Assembly (NCBI GenBank): GCA_949358305.1
Contig: OX442320.1
Location: 11,858,259 to 11,922,258 of the forward strand
Reading direction: 5' to 3'
DNA: 64,000 nt
DNA from: Strigamia acuminata
Taxonomy: Eukaryota > Arthropoda > Chilopoda > Geophilomorpha > Linotaeniidae
A program made the translations under genes and the position numbers. This document shows positions 1 to 12,648 of the stretch, piece after piece. The notes below the pieces were generated by a model that was not told the DNA's origin, searched no databases, and saw only the letters and a list, made by a program, of their open reading frames with translations. Positions within the stretch are counted from its first letter, which is position 1; each line of letters begins with the position of its first letter.

Positions 1-279
1 GATTTTTTTGGTTTGATGGATATTTTGGTTGGTATTGGAGGGGATTAATGCGTGTGTTTGATGGAGAAGAAAATTGGTGACATTTTGCGGGTTTTAATTA
101 ATTAATGGCAATTTGGTGGATGGAGTTGACTCATTCAATTTGCCATAACACACACACACCCTGGTGAGAGAGCGCGTTTTTAATTGTACTAATGGGATTG
201 GGTCCTGAAGAATGCTCGGAATCATAAAAATTGCACAGGAATTGTGTCAAAATGATGAAAATCGTTCGGAGATTGTACC

Positions 280-612
280 GAAATTATTAAGACGGTTAGG
301 AAATTGTATGCGAATGATGAAATTCCTTAGGGAGTTATATGAAAATGGTTTAAATCCTTCGGAAATTGTATAAAAATGGCTAAAATCCTAGGAAATTGTA
401 TTGAAATCGTTAAAATCCTTAGGAAATTGTGTTAAAATGATTAAAATCCTTAGGAAATTGTATTAAAATGGTTAAAATCCTTAGGAAATTGTAGCAAAAT
501 GGTTAAAATCTTTAGGAAATTGTAGCAAAATGGTTAAAATCTTTAAGAAATTGTAGCAAAATGGTTAAAATCTTTAGGAAATTGTATTGAAATCGTTAAA
601 ATCTTTAGGAAA
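280..612. repeat. Degenerate ~30-bp minisatellite
   Basis: About ten successive units of roughly 27-31 bp carry the core AAAATCCTTAGGAAATTGTA followed by an ATGGTTA-like segment. Units in the middle are nearly identical and those at both ends are diverged, as expected of a tandem array decaying from its edges. Confidence 0.85.
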
Positions 613-617
613 TCACT

Positions 618-755
618 AGCTGCATTCAAAAATTAAAATAACAATTTTAGTTTAAGTGTATCTTAAGTTTTAACATGGGGTTAAACAGGAAATGATGTCA
701 TTTTTGGTTTAAAATTGAAGTAAAATACAAAATGTTTTAGTTTTTGAATGCAGCT
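618..755. mobile_element. Small MITE with 10-20 bp terminal inverted repeats
   Basis: The left end begins AGCTGCATTCAAAAATTAAA and the right end is its near-perfect reverse complement, ending TTTTTGAATGCAGCT. Both sides are flanked by the trinucleotide ACT (615-617 and 756-758), which fits a 3-bp target duplication. The element is about 138 bp and non-coding. A 3-bp duplication recalls PIF/Harbinger-type MITEs, but that assignment is inference. Confidence 0.6.
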
Positions 756-909
756 ACTGAAATTCTTAAGTAATCATATCAAAATGACTGAAATTGTTAA
801 GAAATCCTAACAAAATGACTGAAATTGTTAAGGAATGGCATGAAAATGCTAGAAATGGTTGTGAGATGTTTTTGAAAGGTTGTGGTTACTGATTACTGTG
901 TTGTTTCAG

Positions 910-3900
910 GTAAAAGGCGAGGGATGAGCCAGGACAACTGCACCTTGAGCAGCAGAAGCCGAAGCAGAAGCGGCTTGCTCGAATCGGACTGCAACTCGAA
1001 CAACAACACGACGGCGCAATTGGCCAACCTGGACAACAGTCGCAACGACCTGATGCTCTCCTCGCAGGACCTCACCGCCAACGACTACCAATGGCTGCTC
1101 GAGCTGGGCGCCGTGCGCAGGGACAAATGCCCCACCTCCATCTTCGCCATGTCGCCCGAAAACATGTCGTACGACGACCTGGCCAAGAACATCGACGCCA
1201 ACCTGGCCGAGATCGACATGGAGGACTTCCGCTCCGAGGACATCCACTCGATCCTCGCTCTCCCCGCCATGTACTGCGGCGGCGAGCAGTTCGCCTCCGT
1301 GTCCGGCTCCCTCATGCTCCGCCTGGACGCCATCGCGGCCGCCACCGGCACCGCCGACCCCTCGCCCACCACGCCGTGCAAGGACAACAGCAGCAGCGCC
1401 GCCTCGCACGACGGAACGTCTTCCGGCGACGTGTCCATGTGCAAGAGCGAGCTGCTCTTCTCGCCCGTCAAGGACGCGCCCTTGATGCTGCCCTCGTTCT
1501 CGGTCGACAGTCTGGACTGCGAGTCGTACGACGAGCAGGAGCTCATGATCACGTGCCAGGCCAACAAGGACAACTACACGATCGCGTTCGAGGGCAGTTT
1601 CATGCACTACTCCGAGGACTCGGACTACCACGACGGCGCGAGCGTGAGCGGGAGCGACAATGCGGGCGACGCCGCCTCCGTGCACTACGGGCTGCACAAG
1701 GGCCTCGACCGCTCGATGGTGCAGTCCGACTACGCGCTCACCACGTGGAGCAAGCTGAGGAAGGGCGGGGGTGTCGAGCGCGCGCCGCCCAGCGGGGTCG
1801 CGAGCGTGGTCACCAACACGGGCACGAAGAGTCGCAGTCTGCCCAACTTGTTGCGCCAGTCGCTGAGCGCGTCGGAGATCGGCATGAGCCAGCTGAACGT
1901 GTCGTCCGACTCCGAGCAGTGCGTGCCCGTGTACGACGTGCAGCAGTCGAGCGTCTCGTCACATTCCAGGTCGTCGCAGAGCAGCCAGTCGTTCTCGCTC
2001 GTGCGTCTCTTCATCCAGCAGAAGAACAGTGGACAGAACAGTCTGGAGGGGTCCATCTACTCGATCCAGTCGGACTCGGGGCCGCAGGACGCGCGCAATC
2101 CCAACATCTGCAACTTGGAGGCGAAAAAGGCGGTGTTCGAGTCGAAGAAGATGCTGCGCTCGAAGGAGGAGGGCCCGTCGCTGGCCGACAGTCTGATGGA
2201 GGGGTCGGCCAAGGTGGTGAACAACTGCAAGTCGAGGTCGAACGGGTGCCAGGTGAGCGGCGCCAACTGGAAGGCCGATCTCAACCCCGAGTCGGCGTCG
2301 CACGCCACGCAGACGAAGCGCAACAACAGCGAAGAGACGAGTCCGGCGGACGGGAGGTCGCCCAACTGGACCGACCCGTTGCAGGGCGTGCTGAACAACG
2401 CGCGCGGCGACGGCAGCCCCGTGTGCCGGCGCAGGATCACGTCGCCGGCGTTTATCAACAACAACAACTCGGAGAAGAAATGTTCGTCGCAGCAGCAGCA
2501 GCAGCGCCGGCACGCGCCGATTGCGTGCATGAAACACGCGGGAACGCAGATCCCCGTGCACGTGGTGGACCAGGGCGTGCAGACGTCGGTCGTGGAGACG
2601 GACGAGTTTGGGGCGGCGAGCGCCGAGACAGATAAAATGAGCGCGGGTTCATCGAACAAAGCTGTTTATGTCTGTTATCCGAATTATTCGCTTCCCGATC
2701 TGAGTTTTCTGCGCACTTCCGGCTCGGACGCGTCGGCGCTCGCGTCACCCGTGTACGTGGTGCACAAGGAGGGGCCCGCGAGCCGCAGGGAGCCTCGGCC
2801 GAGGTCGTGTCCGGACGTGGGGTCCGTGAGACAGCGCAATTTCAGGCACGTCAAGGACTGGGATTCGCTCAACATCCTTCTGCCCCGTCAAGTGCGACAC
2901 TTTTTGGGCCACGGCGGCGACGAGCCCGACCCGGCCACCGACGTGCCCAGGTTCCGCTCGGAGAAGAACGAGGCGGGGCCGGCGAAGGGCTCGGTTCTGC
3001 CGCCACCGCCGCCGCTGCCCAAGCGCTCCATTTCGCTGCCGAATAAGCCGCGGCGGGAGCGCGAGCGGGAGCGGGAGGAGGATTTCGGGGGTCCGCGGGG
3101 GATTTTGAGGAAACCGTCGCCGTCGAGGTGCGACTCGGAGCCCGTGAGGGGGTTTGCGGACGAGAGGTCGCCGATGGAGCCGGTGCAGTGCAACAGTTCG
3201 ATCGTTTTGGCGAAAGCGGAGGCGGCGGTGGGTCGGGCGAGGTCCAAGTTGAGCTGTTTTCTGGCGGCCAATGAGCCGTTGGTCGATGCGTGCAGTTTGG
3301 CCGCCATGTTGCCGGCGGTTTCGTTCTCGCCGGACGATTCGTCGTCGACGGGCACGTTAGATTTTGATAAGTACGACGACGGGTGTTGTCGGAATTCGTG
3401 TTGCGCGTGCGAGAAGACGCGCGGCAAGAAGACGGTGAGTTTTTCCGAGAGGGTTTGTGTGCGGGAGACGTGCACGCCCGAAGGGTCTCCGGAAGTGAGG
3501 GGAGGCCATGTTTGTTGTAAGAGGAGTGAAGGTAAGATGGAAGGGACTAAGGAGTTGGTGATTTTTGTTAATTAATTGATATTTTTTTAATTTATTTTTT
3601 AGATGGAAAAGTTGTTTGTTCGCCTTTGAGTGACGGGGGTGATGGTGAAAGTGCGCCGTTTGAGTTCAGCGTGTCGCCACCGTCGGGGACGTCGCCGGCC
3701 GATATTCCACAGTCGGAGGATGTTTCCGGAGTCGATTTTAGTCATAAAAAAAGTATCTTTTTTTTGCATTTTTGTTTTTTTTGTTTATTAATGTTTTCGT
3801 TTATTGTTTAGGCCTTATATTAGGAGTGAACAGAGCCACGAATATCCTTGCGAGCCATTTTGGACAAACGAAAGATTCGCAAGAAAAGGTAGAATAAGCG

Positions 3901-5679
3901 TGGCACCTAAAAACATCTTGTTACGTCTGAGCAATAAAATTTGACCCTAATTTGTACCTGAAAATCAATTTATGGCCCAAAATGTGCATTTTTGGTTCAA
4001 AAAAGTGCATTTGTGGTTCGAAAAAGTGCATTTGTGGTTCGAAAAAAGTGCATTTTTGGCTCGAATAAGTGGGTGAAAGGGCAGTGAATGTTTTAGTTGT
4101 TAATTTGTTGTAAATTTTTCTGTATTTTAAATTTGTAGTATCAGCTGGGATGCACAACTTTAACTCCCGTGTGCGGATATAAAGTTTTGGAATTCTTGTG
4201 TCCCGCTGTGCACAATTTGCTGGCGGACGGACTGCAGCCGCAACTCTACAGTTATTTTGGCTGCATACAAAATTCTTTGTGGAGGGTTGTCGAAGCATCC
4301 ATTCAACAGGGGACCTCGTCTAGGGCCATCAACGATTTAGTTACGCGATTAAATAGCGAAGACTTTCTCAAAGATACCACGAGCAAGTTCAATGCTTTTC
4401 TTCTGGGGCTTCTCAAGTACGTATTTCGAAACAATATTTTTGCCCAAAAAGTTCAAAAATAGTGCATTTGGATGCACAAAAAGCCCAATAAAGTGCATTT
4501 TAGTGCATTAGAAGTCTAAAAATGTGCGGTTTGATGCCTTTGTTGCATAAAATGCGCTTTTTAATTTATTTTTTATTTATTTATTTACTTTATTTTTGTT
4601 GACTAAAAAGTGATTTTGTTTTGTGCAGCATCCGATCGGTGGATTCGTGGATTGTTTACCTGTGTTCCCAGCAAACCCTAATTGGAAAATACTACCAAGC
4701 CAACAGTTTCATCTCCCTCTGCACCTCAACCTCGAAAGCACTCCTAGAAGAACTCCTCGTCGTCCTGCAACCGCTCTCCACTCTACCCTTCGAGCTGGAC
4801 CTGCTGTTCGAGAGCCACGTGGCGAACCACCACTATGCAAAGAACGAATGTGCGCACGCCGCGGTCACGGCCACGGCCACAGTCACGGCCACGGCCACGG
4901 GCATCGGCAAACAGACTAAAGACTACCAGAACCAGCAGGCCCGCCAGGCCCACGAAAGTGCCAGTGACGCCAAACGACCCAAATCCTGCGTCGACCCCTC
5001 CAACGACGCTGCCAGCGACGCGAAATTGAAAAAACGCTGGAGCGAGCCGCAACTCAACCTACACAAACCCCCGGCGCACCCACGACCCAAACCGGAAGGA
5101 GCCGCGACCGTTCGGCCGAACGTATTGATGGACGACGGCGACGGCGGCGGCGACGACGAGACGCCGGAGTTCAAGGAACTGCAGCGCAAATGGGAGGCGC
5201 TGAGCGGCAAGGGCGAGGTGGTGAAAGCGGAAGTTGCTGCGCCGCCGAGCAATAACAATAGTATTGTTGGTGGGAGGGTTAGCGGCATCTCGAGGATCCC
5301 GCGACTCGTTTCGGCCAAACAGAACAAAAGTGACGAGTCGGCGACGTCGTTGAGGAGCAGCGGGAGCCAGGACGCGTTGGGCACGGTGGAGCCGGTGGTT
5401 CGGAGGAAAAAGTCGCCGTTGGGGGGTCAGCGGGGGGAGAACGGGGCGTTGAGGCCGGTGTCGGCGGATATGGGTCTGGCGTCGCCGAGGAGGAGAGCTG
5501 GTGCACCTTCCAGAGCAAATTCGGTGCCTGCGCCGGTTAATTTACAGAAATTTAGCGCTTCCAGTGCGAGTGCGGCGAAGAGGCCACCGAGTCCTAAGTA
5601 CAAGTCGAGTTTGCCAAGGAAGGCGGCGGGCTTGAGGAGAGAGAGAGATGACGACAGCGCTGTTATACAGAGGAGGTGA
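910..5679 (+). CDS. RUSC: RUSC1/RUSC2-like RUN domain protein (5' end missing)
   Basis: Five exons can be joined in frame: 910-3531, 3603-3752, 3812-3888, 4139-4416 and 4629-5679. The long first exon encodes a low-complexity, Ser/Asp-rich region with polyproline (LPPPPPLP) and basic tracts. Exons 3-5 encode a RUN domain: GVNRATNILASHFG, then LEFLCPAVHNLLADGL, then WRVVEASIQQG, then PLSTLPFELDLLFESH. This order and these motifs match vertebrate RUSC1 (NESCA) and RUSC2 (iporin), adaptors in Rab1- and kinesin-linked vesicle traffic. The first ATG in the exon is at 924, but the frame is open across the splice site, so upstream coding exons probably lie outside the window. After the RUN domain the protein runs ~290 residues of charged low-complexity sequence and stops. 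No SH3 domain, which ends vertebrate RUSC proteins, is visible here or in the following 1.5 kb. Confidence 0.85.
3980..4066. repeat. Intronic 20-22 bp minisatellite
   Basis: Four consecutive units of the type AAAAAGTGCATTTGTGGTTC lie in the intron between the third and fourth visible RUSC exons. Copies differ by one to three bases. Confidence 0.8.
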
Positions 5680-7222
5680 TGTTCATTTTACTCATTTTTA
5701 TGAGTGCAATTGATTTTTTTGTCATTCACATTAGGAAAAATCGATTAAAATTGGTGAAATTGAACTTTTTAGTGATTAAAATTGGGAAAATCGATTTATT
5801 TTAGCGATTAAAATCGCTTAAATCGATTTTTCTAGTGATTAAATTAATTTAAGCGATTTTTTTAGTGATTAAAATTGGTAAAATCGATTTATTTCAGTGT
5901 TTTATGCGATTTAATCGTAAATTAAATATTGTGTTTATTCTTTTTAGGAAATAAATTTGCATCATCAACCGCTGATTTTAGCATTTTCAAGTTTCCACGA
6001 ATTTGCAACATTTGAAAAATTATTCCACTCATTTTGACACGAGAAAACGAAAACGAAGCGTCGTTTTAGCGCAGCTTAGATCTTAGTGTTGTAATACCTC
6101 AACATTGTTTGAAAAATATTTTTTTGCATCGACAAATTATTAAAGATAATATAATATATAATTCTAATGCTATTGTGTGTACATAATAATGCTAGAAAGG
6201 AAGAAAAATCATTTGTTTTTATTCGACCGGACGAAACGAAACGAACGGTCACAATTTATCATTGATTTGCATCCTAATCATTTGTATCAATGTTACTTGT
6301 TTGCTCAGAGTTTTTTCCTGTGTTCTCTCTCATATACAAATCTCTTATTTCGTTTTCCGTTGCCATATTGTTGATCTCATTTACCGCTTGTTGATATTGT
6401 ATCATAATTGTGTCTGTAGTTTGGTCTTTTGACGTGTAAAAAACCAAAGACTGTTAATAAATCGATATGAATTGAGATTTCGTCAACACATTTATTCTTA
6501 TCCATCCATTCCAGGAAGTAATTTATAAAAATTGCCGATTTTTACGATAACATTTTGTAATTTTTTTTAATTTAATATAAATTAAATTTTTTAAAACTTT
6601 TCCTTCATCTTCGCGGTTTTCGCCGATAAATTGATAAATAAAGCGCTTCAATTGCCAAACTAAAGTTTTTTAGGGGTTAAAAGATTCCTTGAAAGGAATT
6701 TTTTTTTTATTCTCTCGTATCTTGATGAAGATATAGATATTACAAAAGCCACGCGTGGCCACAATTTCCTTTTCGTTTTATGACGCCATCATTTAAATGG
6801 CCGTCTATTTATCAAGTTGGACCGGTCGCGAATGGAATAATGCTAATCCGAAGCCGAAGCAGGAAAAAAAATGTAGAATCAGTGACCGGTCGTCTTTTGT
6901 TCATGAAAATTGATCGCGCATGCGTGTTCTTCCTTTCCATTTGTAGAGCGGTCTGGAAGTTTCTATGAACTGCTGTATCCGCCGATTTAATTGAAACTTT
7001 CAAGACTGCGCAACACAAAGTGATTCGAAGCAAGTCACTATTTGATGATACGGTGAATTTGAAGTGAGAAATCATACCAAACGCGGATATAGGCCTAATT
7101 TTAGTAAGTACAAAACCACGTTGAACACGAAATGTGTGAAATTTGAAAAATGGAACTTTTTGGCTGCCGAAATTGCTTTGTCACGTTTTAACCAATTTCT
7201 CTCAATTCGCAGGTAAACAAAA
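5680..7222. other. RUSC 3' UTR, intergenic DNA and DNAJA1 5' UTR
   Basis: AT-rich 3' untranslated sequence follows the RUSC stop. At 5735-5935 it contains a degenerate repeat alternating AAAATCGATTTATTT with TTTTAGTGATTAAAATTGG. A candidate RUSC poly(A) signal AATAAA is at 6456-6461. From about 6770 the composition becomes more balanced, as expected of the DNAJA1 promoter. A 5'-UTR intron is plausible from donor GTAAGT at 7104 to acceptor CGCAG ending at 7212, just before the DNAJA1 start codon. Confidence 0.5.
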
Positions 7223-8653
7223 ATGGTTAAAGATACAACATACTACGACATTCTAAACGTGAAACCCGGCTGCACGCCCGATGAATTGAAAAAGGCTTAT
7301 AGGAAATTAGCGCTGAAATATCACCCGGATAAAAACCCGAACGAGGGCGAAAAGGTTCAACAAAAAAAATTTAAAAAAATGGAAAAATTAATAATTTTTG
7401 TTTAGTTTAAACAAATATCGCAAGCTTACGAAGTCCTATCGAACCCGGAGAAACGTCGTGTTTATGACGAGGGCGGCGAAAATGCGATTAAAGAAGGATT
7501 TTCAAGTTCCGGTGGAGGATTCACATCTCCCATGGACATTTTCGACATGTTCTTCGGTGGTGGAAGTCACCGACGACGTGAGCGAAAAGGCAAAGATGTG
7601 GTTCATCAATTAAGTGTCTCTCTGGAGGAACTTTACAACGGAACTTTGAGGAAATTAGCATTGCAGAAGAATGTCATATGCGAGAAATGCGAGGGTAATT
7701 GACAGATTAATTTAGAAATTGATTTGATAAGATTGATTGATTGATTGATTTAGGAAGGGGAGGTAAAAAGGGAGCGACGGAAAAATGCCCGAATTGTCGC
7801 GGGACGGGAATGCAAGTGAGGATCCAGCAGCTGGCGCCCGGAATGGTTCAACAGATTCAGTCGATGTGTCCGGAATGTCTGGGTCAGGGGGAACGAATCA
7901 ATCCTAAAGATAGATGTAAACATTGCAGCGGGCGGAAGGTGGTCAGAGAAAGGAAGATACTCGAAGTGCACGTTGATAAAGGTGCGTAATTTAATTTAAT
8001 TTTATGTATTTTAATTTTTTTAAATTTTTTAACTTTTTGTAGGAATGCAGGATGGTCAAAAGATTACGTTTAATGGCGAAGGCGATCAGGAACCCGGGTT
8101 GGAGCCGGGTGACATCATCATCGTGTTGGACGAGAAAGAGCATCCCGTATTCCGACGAAGTGGTCGAGATCTCATTTACAGATTGGAGTTAGATTTGACT
8201 GAAGCTCTTTGTGGATTCCAGCGAACGATCAAAACATTAGATGATAGGGAATTACTCATTACGTGCTTGCCAGGTGCTTGTTTAAATTTAAATTAATTAT
8301 AAATTATATTTGTATTGATTGATTTGATTGTTTCAGGTGAGGTGATCAAACACGGAGATGTACGGGCGGTCCTCAGCGAGGGAATGCCGCAATACAAAAA
8401 CCCATTCGAGAAAGGCAAACTGATCGTTCAGTTTCTGGTTCGATTCCCACCGGCCGGTTTTATCCCACCCGAACAAATCCACCAACTGGAAGCGCTCTTG
8501 CCTCCCAGACCAGTGACCAATGTTCCGGATAACGCCGAGGAAGTTGTGCTGGTGGAAATGGACCCCGAACAGGAGTCTCGACGAAACCGACACGCGTTCG
8601 ACGAGGACGACGACGGACCACCAAGAGCAGGAGTTCAATGTCAAACTCACTGA
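7223..8653 (+). CDS. DNAJA1: DnaJ homolog subfamily A member 1 (Hsp40 type I)
   Basis: Five exons (7223-7354, 7406-7694, 7754-7981, 8043-8273, 8337-8653) give 398 aa, the family's usual length. The J domain at the N terminus carries the HPD tripeptide (KYHPDKNP) that stimulates Hsp70 ATPase. A short Gly/Phe segment follows, then four zinc-finger repeats: [24 protein letters not shown] and CKHCSGRK. The last lacks its final Gly, as in DNAJA1 of other animals. The C-terminal substrate-binding domains contain [20 protein letters not shown] and [13 protein letters not shown]. The protein ends VQCQTH, so a C-terminal CaaX-type box (CQTH) predicts farnesylation and membrane association of this otherwise cytosolic Hsc70 co-chaperone. 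The zinc-finger exon junction falls inside the first repeat. The assignment is secure. Confidence 0.97.
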
Positions 8654-8970
8654 AAAGAGAAATTAGTTAGGAATAGGACTTTTTGGAAGTATTTTTCCCT
8701 CCACTCTTTATCTCTCTTTTTTCCTTTTTTGTGGTTGTGTTCCGGTTTTGTAATTTGTAATTTAACCGTTTTTAGGAGAAAAAAAAAATTTCTTTTCTTT
8801 TTTTAAATAAATAATTCTTAACTAATTAATTTGAATTAATTTAGTGTAAAATTCATTACTGTATTAAAGTAGGCAACAAAAAATAAGAAGAAAATATTTG
8901 TTTTATTAACTGTAACACGATGAAAAGCAATTTTCTTGAGATAAAGTGAAATGAAAGTGAATTTAGTCGA

Positions 8971-8978
8971 TGACGTCA
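8971..8978. promoter_or_regulatory. CRE-like palindrome TGACGTCA
   Basis: A perfect CREB/ATF consensus octamer sits in the otherwise featureless AT-rich stretch between DNAJA1 (ending 8653) and the presumed first exon of the next transcript near 9.2-9.49 kb. A half-site (AACGTCAT) lies near 9243. Position fits an upstream element, but a single octamer can occur by chance. Confidence 0.3.
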
Positions 8979-9375
8979 ATTATTTTGATTTGGCCTTTGT
9001 AATGTCACTCACTCGTGTGTTTAGGTAGAAAAGTGATGTTTGGTTTCTTTTACTGTTGTATACCACATTCCTTGCTTTTTTTGTGCTTATTCTAAAAGAA
9101 ATAAAGTATGCAAGATCTTCGGAATTCATCTTTGTTAGTTATTTTAATTAAGTTTTATCATTATTAGGCCCAAGTCGTCGTTCTAGTTCTAAAAACTGTC
9201 GTTAGTGTCTACTATTGAACTTTCAGCAAAATGGACGTGAATAACGTCATAGATTATCCATTTCTTACTATAAAGTTGAATTAATACGAGTCATTGCCCA
9301 GATTTAAAGGAAAATCAAAATGGCCGTGTTCTTACATCGGACGTGAACCCGCCGAAGATCAAAACGAATAATCTT

Positions 9376-12300
9376 ATGATATTAAAGAAGTTTGCAACCA
9401 TCGGTCGGCGTTTCTACGATAATTTAGCACGAAACTATATGAGTTCAATGACGGGAGTGGGGCGAGGTGACAACTTCAAATATTTAGGGTGAGTTAGACT
9501 TAGTTAATTAGTTAATTAATTATTAACCGTGGCGTCCATTTTGTGTTGAAATTTAAACAAATTTTTGCATTCACAATTTCTGTGTCATATCGTAAAAAAT
9601 GCACGTTTATTACAATTTAAAAATAGACAAAAACGTGTGTTAAAGTGTGAATACAATAAATCGTTGGAAAGGGGAATGTGAGGACTGAATTTGATTGGTC
9701 GCAGCTTCTACCCTCCACCCCAGGAGTTTCAAATGGGTTTACTTTACCTGCACTGCTCGGGGACCACAGATGCAGCCCACACCACGAGCAACTGCAAGCC
9801 CACACTCCAACAGGGATCTATCTCTATTTGGCAAGTATTTTTCTTATTTTTTATATTTTGCACATCAATTTCAACGTGCTTCGATGGTTTTGGGAGAAAT
9901 CGGAGTGAATTGTGCACAGTTTGTTTGCATTATGTTCCCCTTTGTGAAGGCTGACATGTTTTCTCAATAGGAAAAATGTCATTTGAATGTTTTTTTTTTT
10001 TTTTAATTGTGATTGAAGTGAATTGAGGTTTTGTGCGTGCAATTTGTGGTGAAATGGTTTTGTTTTCTTCTTTTTATCATATGAGAAATTCTTTTTAAAT
10101 TTTATATTTTAAATTTAAAAAAATATAAATATTTTTTGGTCTGATTCAGTAAATCAAATGATTGAATTGGATTTCAGGTGAAAAAAAAAATCTTAAAAGG
10201 GAAATTTGAATAATCAAGTTTGTATTTTTGATTTTTTTTTCCTCTGGAAAAAGGAGGGATTTAATCTTGAGTCTTAAAGTAGAAATTAATTTGTCACATG
10301 AAAGCGAAGGACATTTTTAAGGATGCTGATGTTTTGCACAGTTGCCATGGCAACTGAACATCACCCAGAAGCATTAGATTGAATAAGTTGGCTCAGCTTT
10401 TGAGCTTTTTATTTTAATTTTTTTTGAATATAATTTTTTTTGGAGGTGACAAAAAAATGATTGGATTAGATCTTTGTAAAAATTATTTGGAGATAAAAAT
10501 TAGAATAGAAAAAACAGACAAGGTGCAGGTGGTGTTGTTGAGAGTCATGAAAAAATATCAATACATTTATTTGAAATATATTTCCTGGAAAAGAAAGAGA
10601 TCAAACACCTGATTGCACAGTTTTTCTTCTTCATTTCAACTTAAAATGAGAAGAAAAGGAAAAAAAAATCAATAAAAAAACCAATTAATTAATTAAGTGT
10701 AAAAGTGTAGAGAAAATGATATTTTTTGTTTGAATATTTATGTGGAGAATGAGAAAATGAGAAAGAAATGAAGAAAATGGTTTGAATTGAGCAGAATTAT
10801 TGGAAAAGTGGTAATAAGCAGTTTGGACAATGTAAAAAAAGAGCTAATTGACTTGTTTTTTTTATGTGCATTGCATAAATATTGGGTATTTGTGAATGAA
10901 TAGAAAGCTGCATTGCAGTATTATTTGACAAGTTAGCTGAAAAGTTGGGCATTTTCTTGGTGATAATTGATCTGTTAGGAAAGGTAAAGTGCTGTGCAAC
11001 TTGTCTCTGATTGTGTGCATTAAGCTGTACTATGGCAAACAGGATTAAGTCAACTGTCAAGCAAACTTTTAATCACTCCACACTGCAACTCAAATCATTT
11101 TACTAATTTGATATTGATTAAAATTCTGGTGCACTAATTGCATCTGAGCTCTGCATTTTCTTAGCAAAGTACCACAAAAGACGTTTAACTTTCTCAGAAT
11201 GATAATATAATATTATACAGTCGAGAAATCGTAATATCAAAATTGTTTAACACGGTGTTCTACGGCCAGCCAACCAAACTGGCCATTTTTAGGTGTTCGT
11301 TATATCGATAATTCGTTATATCGCGATTCGTTATAAATAAATTATATAAATTATATATAATATAACGTATATACGCTAAGTGTGAAGAATAGAAAAACGA
11401 AGAGTGACGGCATTATCGCTGAGGATGCAGCGTCTATGGAGCCGGAACTCAATGAAGCAGGAGGCTTCTGAGCGACATTCAATCTTCCATGATTTTCCAA
11501 TAGTTTGCTAATTTATCTGCTTTTCCACATCCTCAAACCACTTTAGTGGCTCCAATACATTCTTGGTGACTGGCAGGATTGGGGAAGGGATTTTTATTTG
11601 ATTGAAGTCTCGAAGCTTAATTGGGCTGGGCTAGTATATACGCACAAGTAAAACGAACGGCGGGGCTCCACTCTCACTTTTTCATTGGCCACTGCTGTTG
11701 CAAACAATCGGTGCATGTGCCATAATTGGTCATTAAGGAGTTGGCTCTTTTGTTGTTTAGTGCATTGGAATTATCAAAATGTTGCATAAAATGTGTTAGC
11801 TATATTCGTTTGAAATAACAATACTTGAGATCAATATTGTATGGTTAAATTGCTTTGTAATAAATGACTATTATTGTGTGTGTGTGTTCGGTTGCAACTC
11901 ATCATGTCGTATCGTGTGTTTATTTCTTTATGAGACTTTACAAATATTGGACAACAAAATGGATACACGTGTGGAATGTGCCTTTAGAATTGTGCTGCGC
12001 GCTAACATTTTACACTTGATGATTGAAAGGAAAGGAAAGTGGGTGACTAGCGAAGATGGTTTTTTCGAAAGGTCAATGGTTTTGATTTATTGTTTGTAGT
12101 TTAGAGCGTCGTTAATGCCATTAAAATCGCTTTATTATGAAGTATAGGAAAGACCGCAAACTGCAATCTGTTTAGAGGTCAGTGTAGCATGTAGAGGGAA
12201 TTGCATTACATTGACCAAGCACTTTAGGTAATCATATAGTGGGACGGGACGTACGGGGGAAAGGAAAGTGGAGTAAAATTCATCATTTCTATATTTCTGC

Positions 12301-12637
12301 TTGGGTACAAGCCTAATAAGATAATCTTGTTGAACAGATGTTGCAAGTAAAAAGCATGCGAGGCATAAAATTGGATTAAATATGATGCAGATACTTGGAG
12401 TTTGTCCAATAGTATCCAATTGTGGTGGAAATTGTGGTGGGAATTGTAATTAAAGGCAAGCACTTGACCTTTTCACTTTTGAGTCATCAATTTAGCATTT
12501 GGTGCAATTGAAACAATTGAAACAACTTGTTATAAAGCGTTAATTGTTTTTGTTTGTTTTTGTTTTGTTGCAGACTACCATGGGCTGGTGTTGTGAGATT
12601 TGTGCAGAAGCTTTTGAATGGATCCTTTATTGATTGA
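9376..12637 (+). CDS. Possible 58-aa ORF in the NAXE leader transcript
   Basis: Exon 9376-9488 joins 12574-12637 in phase, using a strong donor (GG|GTGAGT) and acceptor (TTGTTGCAG|). The product would start MILKKFATIGRRFYDNLARN and end VQKLLNGSFID. The frame of the first exon is also open upstream to 9281, with no earlier ATG. The stop at 12635-12637 lies 11 nt before the NAXE ATG (12649) in the same exon, so one mRNA would carry both. The Arg/Lys-rich amphipathic N terminus resembles a mitochondrial leader, but I recognise no family. It may be only an upstream ORF that lowers NAXE translation, or chance. The splice pairing itself is an inference. Confidence 0.25.
9489..12573 (+). other. Putative 3.1-kb leader intron of the NAXE transcript
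   Basis: This AT-rich stretch has no convincing exon. It lies between the donor GTGAGT at 9489 and the acceptor TTGCAG ending at 12573. It contains a pogo-like MITE near 11.22-11.34 kb. Short open frames here have no recognisable similarity and show no codon-like composition. Confidence 0.45.
11218..11337 (-). mobile_element. pogo/Tigger-like MITE, copy 1
   Basis: Read on the minus strand this segment has TATAACGAATCGCGATATAA near one end, the internal block GGCTGGCCGTAGAACACC, and ends in CTCGACTG next to TA. The same order of blocks is found at 15881-16090. The CAGTCGAAACTC...TATAACGAA terminus is typical of non-autonomous pogo/Tigger elements of the Tc1/mariner superfamily. No transposase sequence is present. 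Confidence 0.55.
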
Positions 12638-12648
12638 ATCATTTGAAA

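Larger units (their letters stand above)
1..909. other. Intron or 5' flank upstream of the RUSC-like gene
   Basis: No convincing coding exon is visible here. The stretch is AT-rich and ends in a clear 3' splice site (TTGTTTCAG at about 901-909), so at least its right part is an intron whose donor lies outside the window. It holds a degenerate ~30-bp minisatellite and a small MITE, described separately. Confidence 0.6.

Noticed and set aside
1091-2635. 514-codon Arg-rich open frame overlapping the RUSC exon
   Set aside because: Out-of-frame reading of a GC-rich coding exon; Arg/His-rich composition is typical of such shadows.
6950-7010. Heat-shock-element-like GAA/TTC motifs upstream of DNAJA1
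   Set aside because: GGAAGTTTCTATGAAC has one base too many between the second and third half-sites and no further units follow.
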